In this document: piece after piece, positions 35,046 to 41,715 of the stretch
Layout of the letters: each line of letters starts with the position of its first letter
Numbering within the stretch: position 1 is the first letter of the stretch
DNA from: an uncultured Phycisphaerales bacterium
GTDB lineage: Bacteria > Planctomycetota > Phycisphaerae > Tepidisphaerales > Tepidisphaeraceae
Direction: 5' to 3'
Length of the DNA: 41,715 nt
NCBI GenBank assembly: GCA_903871935.1
Contig: CAIQIQ010000082.1
Location: 1 to 41,715 of the forward strand
Made by a program: the position numbers and the translations under genes
Notes under the pieces: model-generated
What the model was told of the DNA's origin: nothing
Seen by the model: the letters and a program-made list of their open reading frames with translations, nothing else
The model's database searches: none

Positions 35046-36134
35046 ATGACCATTCAATACAACCAAGACTCTCCCCGGCGTGTGCGCCTGGCGGCCATCG
35101 GCTGCGGCGGGCATGCCATCCGCAACATCTTTCCCACGCACGTGTACGCCCCCGTCGATTTGCTGGCGGTGTGCGACCTCGACCGGGCCCGGGCCGAGCA
35201 CTGTGCCCGGATGTTCGGGGCGGGGCGGGTCTACAGCGACTATGCCCAGATGCTCCGCGAGCAGCGCCCCGAGGCCGTGCAGGTGGTTACCAATTACGAC
35301 GCCCAGGGCTTCCCGCGCTATCCGCAGATCGCCATCGACTGCATGCGTGCCGGTTGCCACGTCTGGATCGAGAAACCGCCGGCCGCCAGCGTCGCCCAGG
35401 TGCAGGAGATGATCCGCGTCAGCCGCGAGACGAGGCGCTTCGTGGCGGTGGGCTTCAAGAAGATGTTCTTCCCCGCCAATGTCAAAGCCAAGGAGATCAT
35501 CTCGCGACCCGGCTTTGGCCCCTTAAGCACGATCACCGCCCGCTATCCGCAGGGGCTCCCGCCGCTATCTGAACGCGGGGACCAGGCCAGGATACGTGGC
35601 TTCCTGGACCACATGGTCCATCCGTGGTCGGTGTTGCGCTATCTGGCCGGGCCCACCCGCTCCATCTACGTGCAGCGGGCGGCCAACGGCGGCACAATCA
35701 CCAGCATCCAGTTCGTCAACGGCGCGGTGGGGTCGCTGCACATGCCCCAGGGCGCCGGCATCGGCGCGCCGCTGGAACGGACGGAGATCGTGGGCAGCGG
35801 CGGCAGTGTCGTGATCGACAATAACATCCGCGTCACCTTCTACCGCCCGGGTTCCGCGCCCGAAGGCGGCTACGGCCGCTCGGGAAACTTCTTCGGCGCC
35901 GACGAGGCGGCCGCCGTGACCTGGGAACCCGAGTTCTCGCTGGGCCAGCTCTACAATAAGGCCATATTCCTGCTGGGCTACGCCCCGGAGATCCGGTATT
36001 TCTGCCAGTGCGTACTGGACAACCGCGCGCCAGAGCGGGGCAACCTCGAAGATGCCTTGGAACTGCTGCGGATCCACGAGGCGTATCGCCAGCCCGAAGG
36101 TCAGTGTCTAGAGATCACCGGAGATCACTCATGA
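35046..36134 (+). CDS. Gfo/Idh/MocA-family oxidoreductase
   Basis: 362 residues. The NAD(P)-binding Rossmann fold is at the N-terminus (RLAAIGCGGHAIRNIF), the family EKP motif occurs as WIEKPPA and the C-terminal beta-sheet domain follows (DHMVHPWSVLRYL). It probably oxidises or reduces a sugar or cyclitol. ATG 35046 is chosen over in-frame ATG 35034, which would overlap an AGGA likely to be its ribosome-binding site. Its stop overlaps the cupin ATG (ATGA), so the two are coupled. Confidence 0.9.
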   Translation: MTIQYNQDSPRRVRLAAIGCGGHAIRNIFPTHVYAPVDLLAVCDLDRARAEHCARMFGAGRVYSDYAQMLREQRPEAVQVVTNYDAQGFPRYPQIAIDCMRAGCHVWIEKPPAASVAQVQEMIRVSRETRRFVAVGFKKMFFPANVKAKEIISRPGFGPLSTITARYPQGLPPLSERGDQARIRGFLDHMVHPWSVLRYLAGPTRSIYVQRAANGGTITSIQFVNGAVGSLHMPQGAGIGAPLERTEIVGSGGSVVIDNNIRVTFYRPGSAPEGGYGRSGNFFGADEAAAVTWEPEFSLGQLYNKAIFLLGYAPEIRYFCQCVLDNRAPERGNLEDALELLRIHEAYRQPEGQCLEITGDHS

Positions 36135-36496
36135 GTAACTTCCGTTCTGCCGCCGATGCGGCAGCCAAGACAATCGAGGATGGATGGGGCACGTTGACCT
36201 GGCTGGCCAGCGAGGTCTTGACCGCCAGTCCGGGCCTGACCCTCGGCCGCGTGGTCATCCGCAAGGGCCAGTCCAACCCCCGCCACTGCCATCCCACCTG
36301 CGAAGAGGTGCTCTACCTGCTGCGCGGGCGGCTGAAGCACTCGATCGGCGACCAGAGCGTGGACCTCAAACCCGGCGATACGATCAGCATTCCCGCCGGC
36401 GTGTTCCACAATGCCCTGAGCGTGGGCGATGAGGATGCCGACATGATCGTGGCCTATTCCTCCGGCCGGCGCGACTTCCAACTGGAAAAAAGCTAA
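36131..36496 (+). CDS. Cupin-domain protein
   Basis: 121 residues, a single cupin barrel. Metal-binding motif 1 is HCHPTCEEVLYLLRG and motif 2 DTISIPAGVFHNAL, giving two or three His and a Glu for a divalent metal. Likely an isomerase, epimerase or oxygenase-like sugar enzyme, acting with the preceding oxidoreductase; ATGA overlap implies a fixed stoichiometry. No signal peptide is visible. The exact reaction is unknown. Confidence 0.88.
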   Translation: MSNFRSAADAAAKTIEDGWGTLTWLASEVLTASPGLTLGRVVIRKGQSNPRHCHPTCEEVLYLLRGRLKHSIGDQSVDLKPGDTISIPAGVFHNALSVGDEDADMIVAYSSGRRDFQLEKS

Positions 36497-36609
36497 ACCG
36501 CGAACAGGAAACCCGGCGGCGGCTCAGACCATGCCGATGGCGAAAACGGGGACATGATTTACCTCGCCACCCATGCCGTTGCGTCAATATGCGCGCTATC
36601 AACTGGCCA

Positions 36610-37524
36610 TCAGGCGCGGCGGCGGCGAAGCAGCAGGCATGCGCTAATGGCAGCGAAACCAAGAATCGTCGGCTCGGGGACCGTTACCGTGACCAGCGGA
36701 TCGCCGGGCGCATTAAGATAGAAGTTGTCACCGTTGTACAGCCCGCCAACCAGGCCCACGTTAGGGCTGTACGCACCCACCGGAGTCAAAGCATCGGCGC
36801 TAAAGCTGCTATGGTCTCCCGTGAGGCTGTCGCCCGGAGCGACCGACTTGTTGAACCAGTCCCAGGCGGGGTTGGGAAAGAACGAGTCGAAATTCAGAGT
36901 GTTGGCGCCTTGGGAAACCGCGCCCACAAACCAGGTCGTGTTCACCCACGTTTCCGTCGAGTCGTTGTTGGTCACAGTCACGCCCAAGACGGTGCTCTGG
37001 CCGGCGCTGATCGTGCCGGGCGTGGCAGTGATACTGGTGATCGTCACCTGCACACCGTTGGCGATGCGGATCTGGTACGCAAGGTCACCCAGGACATCGG
37101 TAGCAGAAGTATCGTAGCCGCCTTTGACCTGAACGCTGAAATCGTAGATGCCGTTGCTCACGCTCGAATCCACGTTGCCGGAGCGGCTGACGGCGTTGTA
37201 CAGGAACAGGCCGGTGCCGGGAGCGATGGGGCTCCCCAGTGAGTAGGAGCCGATATTGGTATCAAAGACACCGGGGGCGCTCAGGCCGATGTTGGCGTCA
37301 TAGCCAACGCCGGGAACCAGATCGATGGAATTGATGTAGAGTGCCGGATCCAGCGCTCCGTTTGAAAGGCTGAACCCGTACTGAGTCGTCGAACTGGAGA
37401 AGTTCGAGGTATCCTTCAGTCCGCTCAGAATGGATTGATTGGGAGCAAGACCAGGGTAGGCCCCGAATAGCGGAGCCGCAAAGGATAGCGCCAACGGGGC
37501 CGCCAGAACAATCAGCTTTCTCAT
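36610..37524 (-). CDS. PEP-CTERM surface protein
   Basis: 304 residues with a signal peptide (MRKLIVLAAPLALSFAAPLFGA) and a C-terminal PEP-CTERM sorting signal: VPEPTILG at about 282-289, a hydrophobic helix and RRRR. Such proteins are processed by exosortase and exported to the surface; no exosortase gene is in the window. The body is Ser/Thr/Gly/Asn-rich with a beta-sandwich-like region (VTITSITATPGTISAGQSTVLGVTVTNND). GGAGG lies about seven bases before ATG 37524. Function is probably structural or adhesive. Confidence 0.9.
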   Translation of the reverse strand: MRKLIVLAAPLALSFAAPLFGAYPGLAPNQSILSGLKDTSNFSSSTTQYGFSLSNGALDPALYINSIDLVPGVGYDANIGLSAPGVFDTNIGSYSLGSPIAPGTGLFLYNAVSRSGNVDSSVSNGIYDFSVQVKGGYDTSATDVLGDLAYQIRIANGVQVTITSITATPGTISAGQSTVLGVTVTNNDSTETWVNTTWFVGAVSQGANTLNFDSFFPNPAWDWFNKSVAPGDSLTGDHSSFSADALTPVGAYSPNVGLVGGLYNGDNFYLNAPGDPLVTVTVPEPTILGFAAISACLLLRRRRA

Positions 37525-37790
37525 GCTCGCCTCCAGGAAGAGATAGAAGATGCGCGTTCCACCAGCCCCAGAGGGTAGATTGAGCTGCTCCAGAAAGCAA
37601 TCTCAAGAATAACGAATGCATAAAAAATGTTAGCACTAGCTAGCGCATCTCAAAGTCGGCGATCCGCGATCGAAACCGGGACGTAGCTGCAAGCTCCAAA
37701 CGTCAGGCGGTATCGTCGTCCTCGTACGCTGGGATGCGCGTGCGAACGGTGTCACTTGCCTTCTCTCCGTAAGAACAGCTATTCCTTCCC

Positions 37791-39689
37791 TCACCGCATA
37801 TGCCCCTCGACCCACTCCAAGATCTCCTTCACATGATTGAGTCGATGCCGTGGCTCGCCGATCCCATGCGGCTCGCGCGGATACAGCACCAGCTTCGTCT
37901 CCACCCCGTGATGCTTCAGCAACCGGTAATACTCCGAGGACTGCCCCGGCGGCACGCGCACATCCGCATCGCCCGTCACCACCAGCGTCGGCGTCTTTAC
38001 CTTCGACGCATAGTGCGTCGGCGACTGATCACGCCAGAACCGGTGCGAGAAATCCGGCGATGCCCCTTTCGCCGCGTTCACCATGAACTGCGGGATATCC
38101 GTCGTCCCGAACATGCTCACATTGCTCGTCACCGGCGCAATCGCGACAGCGCAGCGGAATCGTCGAGTATGCCCGATCGTGTACGTTGTCAGATACCCGC
38201 CATAGCTGCCGCCGACAATGGCCAGCTTCCGCGCATCTGCAACGCCGCGTCGCACCAGGTAATCGACGCCCGACAGCGCATCGCCCATCGGCCCATCACC
38301 CCAGTTGCCGATAATCCGCCGCATGAAGCGGATGCCATACCCCGTGCTCCCGCGGAAATTCGGCAGCAGTACCGCATAGCCGGCCGCACAGAAGTAGCTG
38401 GGCATGATCCCCGCCGCACACGAATTGACCGAAGCCCCATACGGTCCGCCATGCGGCATCAGCACCAGCGGCAATGCCTTCACCGCCTTGCGCCCGGCCG
38501 GCAGGTACAAAATCCCCTCGATCTCCAGCCCATCGGGCGCCTTCCAGCGGATCACCTGCGTATCCGCCGTCTGCACCCGCCCAAACCCGCGGTTCACCCG
38601 CGTCAGGGCCTCGGGCTGCGCCCCGCCCGCCAGGGGCACGCGGTACACCTCTTCCGGCCGGCCAGGCTCGGAATTGACATAAAACACCTCGCCCAACTTC
38701 GTCGCCACCTCGGCCGGTGCCGCCGGCCCCGGCCCCGTCTGCACTTCCGTCGGCCGTCCGCCCACCTTACCCACATACAGCCGATACGAAGCCCCTTCCC
38801 CGGCCACCAGCATCACTTGCCCATCCCCCGCCCACCGTGCCGCCACCACCGTCCGGTCAAATCCCGGCGCCACAAGCTGTCTCTGCCCCGTCTTCAGGTC
38901 CACCACGCGCGGCATGTACCAGAAGATGTCGTCCTTCGAGGTGCTCTCGCAGATCAGCAACTGCCGCCCATCCGGCGACGCCGCCATCCCGGCATCCGCG
39001 AGCATCCCAATCATCCGCGTCAGTTCACGGCGCCCGCGCCCTTCCGCTCCCACAATCTTGATCGCCCCCTGTGTCCACTGCGAATCCGTCGTCGCCAGCG
39101 GGCTCGCCGCATACGCCAGCCGTTTCCCATCGATCCAGCACGCCGCCATGACATGCTCATCATCCGCCGAGTACTGCTTCGGCCGCGGGTTCCCGCCATC
39201 CACGCCCACCACCCACAGCCGCCTTCGCCGCTCATCCGCATCCACCGTCCACCAGTCCCGCTTATCTTTATCGCGTGCCTTCTCCTCCTCGGACTTATCC
39301 GCCTTCGCCAGCACCAAAACCCGCCGCCCATCCGGCGACCACTTAAAATCCTCCACCCCCTCCTCAAAGCTCGTCACCTTCTGCCCTTCCGACAACCCCA
39401 GCCGCATCACAAAGAGCTGTTTCTTCTCCCCCGCCCGATCCGACAGGAACCCCAGCGCGTCACCCCGAGGCGACACCCGCGGCGCCGCCGCCTGTCCGCC
39501 AAACGTCACCTGCCACACCCCGCGCTCCGCCGACCAAGCCCACAACTCCGAAACCCCCTTATTCGCCTTCTCGTCCGCCGATGACACGACGAACACCAGC
39601 AGCCGCCCATCCGCACTAACCGTCAACCCGCCAATGGTCTTATAAGCCAGAATATCCGCCAGCCGCATCCGCCTTTTACTCACTGCCAT
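37791..39689 (-). CDS. S9-family prolyl oligopeptidase / acylaminoacyl-peptidase
   Basis: 632 residues from ATG 39689. The N-terminal two thirds form a beta-propeller with WD-like repeats (SPDGRRVLVLAKAD, SPDGRQLLICES). The C-terminal alpha/beta hydrolase holds the nucleophile GGSYGGY (Ser about 495), Asp about 576 in GDADVRVPP and His about 608 in REPHG: a complete triad. It hydrolyses oligopeptides or acylated N-termini. No clear signal peptide is visible. A long open frame covers the opposite strand (37800-39584), a shadow of its C-rich third positions. Confidence 0.94.
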   Translation of the reverse strand: MAVSKRRMRLADILAYKTIGGLTVSADGRLLVFVVSSADEKANKGVSELWAWSAERGVWQVTFGGQAAAPRVSPRGDALGFLSDRAGEKKQLFVMRLGLSEGQKVTSFEEGVEDFKWSPDGRRVLVLAKADKSEEEKARDKDKRDWWTVDADERRRRLWVVGVDGGNPRPKQYSADDEHVMAACWIDGKRLAYAASPLATTDSQWTQGAIKIVGAEGRGRRELTRMIGMLADAGMAASPDGRQLLICESTSKDDIFWYMPRVVDLKTGQRQLVAPGFDRTVVAARWAGDGQVMLVAGEGASYRLYVGKVGGRPTEVQTGPGPAAPAEVATKLGEVFYVNSEPGRPEEVYRVPLAGGAQPEALTRVNRGFGRVQTADTQVIRWKAPDGLEIEGILYLPAGRKAVKALPLVLMPHGGPYGASVNSCAAGIMPSYFCAAGYAVLLPNFRGSTGYGIRFMRRIIGNWGDGPMGDALSGVDYLVRRGVADARKLAIVGGSYGGYLTTYTIGHTRRFRCAVAIAPVTSNVSMFGTTDIPQFMVNAAKGASPDFSHRFWRDQSPTHYASKVKTPTLVVTGDADVRVPPGQSSEYYRLLKHHGVETKLVLYPREPHGIGEPRHRLNHVKEILEWVEGHMR

Positions 39690-39789
39690 GCCGCGCCGCC
39701 TTTCATATCCATAAAGGTTCTGTCGAATGATGCCGTTTATGCCAGGGCGCACTCATTCTGGCCCGCGCCCCGCGCAAAGGCAACATCCC

Positions 39790-41481
39790 TCACTCAGCCT
39801 GCTGCGTTGCCGGCACGAACCCCTTTGGCAAAAGATCCATCTCCCACAGCGGCCGATCCGCGATGACCATCCCAACATTGCTCTGTTTGACGAATCCTCC
39901 CGCACCGACAATGAACGGTACACCACCATTGTCAATCCGATCCGCGCCAATCGTATAGATGAACAGAAAACCATCATGCGCCGCAAACCGCATCGGCTTA
40001 CCGTCAAACGGATCAACCGGCACAGCCGGGATCAGCTTCGCCTGCACCAGTTCATCCCACGATGTCGGCAGCCTCTCCTTCTGAATCCGGAACCGCGTGG
40101 CCGCCACCGCTCCATGCGAAATACTCGCCATCGCGGCCGCCTCGATGCTCTTTCCCACCGCTCTGCTCAAGTTTGGCATTAGAATTGCGCGCAAAGGCGT
40201 TCTCCACCGATCGCGCACGGATAATGCGGTGAGTATTGGCAACCTTCCGGCCGTCTCTGCCGGATCATCCGAGACCATCTCCGACGCCGTCGCAAACCAT
40301 TCCTCCATGGCGATAATGTCTCTGTCACCCAGAAGCACACGGTACATCGGAACGATGAGTAGCAACGGTGAACTGTTCCTCGTGATCGCCGGTGACACCA
40401 GGTCTACCTCTTGCCGTAATGCCATCACTGCCGTCCGCCGGGTAAAGACCCCCAGTTCACCCATAATCCCTGCTCGCCTCGACGCTTTCATGCATTCCGT
40501 CGCCGCGTCCATCCGAATCCGATCAAGATCTCTCGGATCCGTTACCGTCGGCAACACTTCTTGCAGAGTATCGTCCGCCAGTCCATGCAGGCCTGTCCCA
40601 ACCAGCATCTCTACCAGAGTCAATCCCTGCAATGCGTGATCGCCCATGCCATGGATAGCATTGATATCATCAATGGCCGAAGTGATTCGTCCTGCTCGCG
40701 ATTCACTGATGGCGTGTTGCCTTAACACCTTGCAGGCCCGACGCATGCCAGACAAATGCGGCAACAGAGTATTGATCTGGTAGCTCGATGCCCGCGGAAC
40801 AAGACCGCTGGTCTTCTTCGATGCCGCCTCACGCAACAGCGGTATGCGGAATGCCTCCCCTTCCGGAAACTCCGGTGGCGGCGTCATCCGGCCATTCACA
40901 TCCACCAGTTCCCAGTCACCGTCGAATTGAATCGTTCCGCTGGGCAGAACTCCGGCTTTCGTATAGAGCGATGCCGCTAATGCTCCATCCTCCGAAATGA
41001 TCTCTATTTCCTTCCCCAGCAGATCAGCCCGCGCCAGCGATTCATCCATCATCCGTTGCACGCGCCAATCCAGCAGGCCCCACGTCACGACCATCAACCC
41101 CATCCAGCACAGCACCGCCCGCCCCGCATGTCGCCACGTCGCCGCGGCCGGCCGCCCGCCGGCATCACGCAATCCCCTCACGGCAACCACTACCGATGCC
41201 ACCAGCACCGCAAACAGGGCGACTCCACAGGGCAGCGCAATGCCCAGAGCCCCACGCAATAGGGCAATCTCAACCAGACTGAGGATTGCCAGTGGAATCG
41301 CCATCACCACCAGCACCCCAACCCCCAAAATCGCATGAATCACCGGCCATCTCCGTCCCAGGCTCATCTTGCGCGGCGGCCTCGCATAGTTCAGCATATC
41401 CCCCGGCCGCACCTGCTCACCCATCTCCGCCGCCGCCGGCTCCGCCACCACTTCCTCCCGGAACGCCCTCCGCAACGCCAT
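39790..41481 (-). CDS. Large membrane-associated protein of unknown function
   Basis: 563 residues from ATG 41481; earlier in-frame codons overlap a hairpin and are less likely. Three hydrophobic segments in the first third (VIHAILGVGVLVVMAIPLAILSLVEIAL, GVALFAVLVASVVVAV, AVLCWMGLMVVTWGLL) anchor it, and the rest is a long helical soluble region with no catalytic motif. The C-terminal part (RFRIQKERLPTSWDELV, PVDPFDGKPMRF, YTIGADRIDNGG) resembles the C-terminal segment common in planctomycete hypothetical proteins. The S9 peptidase follows 100 bases downstream on the same strand and may be cotranscribed. Confidence 0.75.
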   Translation of the reverse strand: MALRRAFREEVVAEPAAAEMGEQVRPGDMLNYARPPRKMSLGRRWPVIHAILGVGVLVVMAIPLAILSLVEIALLRGALGIALPCGVALFAVLVASVVVAVRGLRDAGGRPAAATWRHAGRAVLCWMGLMVVTWGLLDWRVQRMMDESLARADLLGKEIEIISEDGALAASLYTKAGVLPSGTIQFDGDWELVDVNGRMTPPPEFPEGEAFRIPLLREAASKKTSGLVPRASSYQINTLLPHLSGMRRACKVLRQHAISESRAGRITSAIDDINAIHGMGDHALQGLTLVEMLVGTGLHGLADDTLQEVLPTVTDPRDLDRIRMDAATECMKASRRAGIMGELGVFTRRTAVMALRQEVDLVSPAITRNSSPLLLIVPMYRVLLGDRDIIAMEEWFATASEMVSDDPAETAGRLPILTALSVRDRWRTPLRAILMPNLSRAVGKSIEAAAMASISHGAVAATRFRIQKERLPTSWDELVQAKLIPAVPVDPFDGKPMRFAAHDGFLFIYTIGADRIDNGGVPFIVGAGGFVKQSNVGMVIADRPLWEMDLLPKGFVPATQQAE

Positions 41482-41513
41482 CGCCAGATACCAGCTATAA
41501 AGATGGCATGATT

Positions 41514-41552
41514 GGTTGTCGGGCAAGCCGGTTAGGGCTAGACCCGACAACC
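41514..41552. other. Strong hairpin between membrane-protein gene and IS630 gene
   Basis: GGTTGTCGGG (41514-41523) pairs with CCCGACAACC (41543-41552), and AGCC (41526-41529) pairs with GGCT (41536-41539), giving a 14-bp interrupted stem. It lies between two divergent genes, so it is not a simple terminator. It could be an insertion-sequence end or regulatory structure. ACAACC/GGTTGT recurs at 41570 and 41631. Confidence 0.5.
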
Positions 41553-41642
41553 TATGAAACACAATGCATCACAACCTAGTGCTTCGTCACCCTTGAGATT
41601 TCGGATAGGATGATGGCGTCAACCAAGGAGGGTTGTGCCATT

Positions 41643-41715
41643 ATGCAAAAGAAGTACATCGTTCGCCTCACGGATGAGGAACGGGAGACACTGCAGCGGA
41701 TTGTCAGCAAACCCA
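41643..41715 (+). CDS. IS630-family transposase, N-terminus (partial)
   Basis: ATG 41643, with AAGGAGG ten bases upstream, opens a frame MQKKYIVRLTDEERETLQRI that runs off the right edge. This matches the N-terminal end of IS630-family (DDE, Tc1/mariner-like) transposases, where KKYIVRLT-x-EER is common. Only 24 residues are visible, so the family call rests on that motif and the IS boundaries cannot be placed. Confidence 0.7.
   Translation, partial: MQKKYIVRLTDEERETLQRIVSKP

Noticed and set aside
37800..39584. 594-codon + strand open frame
   Set aside because: Shadow of the S9 peptidase; Arg/Pro/His-rich with no family features, whereas the opposite strand has a full catalytic triad.

Overview
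The window looks like a piece of a Planctomycetota chromosome, most likely class Phycisphaerae (inference). The signs are: a secreted protein with the planctomycete LEPR-XLL-type N-terminal signature (VEARILLA), a PEP-CTERM surface protein, many lineage-specific membrane and lipoproteins, a lysS-LolC/LolD arrangement, high GC content and frequent GTG/TTG starts. No rRNA, tRNA or CRISPR array was found. Housekeeping genes (mnmG, mutS, lysS, rpiB, a YrdC-type gene, msrA) are interleaved with accessory genes.

Layout. 1-2748 (-): N-terminal 916 residues of a large secreted BNR/sialidase-like propeller protein with fibronectin III domains, running off the left edge. 2933-6763: a URO-D-like protein and a convergent GH63-type glucosidase. 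6764-7610: a gene-poor stretch with short repeats and a possible broken lipoprotein start. 7611-10415 (+): a secreted NHL/propeller protein whose frame is cut by one TAG codon. 10598-13803 (+): an O-methyltransferase, a pair of small conserved unknown proteins and mnmG. 13838-14869 (-): a membrane-anchored unknown and a GNAT. 15077-17495 (+): a YrdC-arginine-phosphatase-like fusion, rpiB and a lipoprotein MsrA. 17576-23462 (-): an eight-gene respiratory operon. 23846-28869 (-): a membrane protein, an AAA/DUF4143 ATPase with a palindromic operator, and mutS. 28955-33813 (+): a DUF2007-like protein, lysS, an IVS-like inverted-repeat element carrying a four-helix-bundle gene, and LolC/E-LolD-like ABC genes. 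33885-36496 (+): URO-D-like, Gfo/Idh/MocA and cupin genes. 36610-41481 (-): a PEP-CTERM protein, an S9 peptidase and a large unknown membrane protein. 41643-end (+): start of an IS630-type transposase.

How the genes work together. The respiratory operon encodes a periplasmic 4x[4Fe-4S] protein and an NrfD-type quinone-reacting membrane subunit, with three monoheme cytochromes c, a Met-rich membrane-anchored protein, an outer-membrane porin and a 55-residue coupled protein. It contains no molybdopterin catalytic subunit. It reads as a quinol-to-cytochrome c (or outward) electron module behind one promoter that carries a palindrome. The YrdC-phosphatase fusion followed by rpiB repeats the ywlC-ywlE-ywlF order of Bacillus. 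The LolC/E and LolD genes should serve lipoprotein sorting.

The most unusual structure is 31125-31604: a perfect 29-bp inverted repeat that encloses a gene of the 23S-rRNA-intervening-sequence protein family. It sits between lysS and the ABC permease, not inside an rRNA gene, and its left arm supplies the lysS stop codon.
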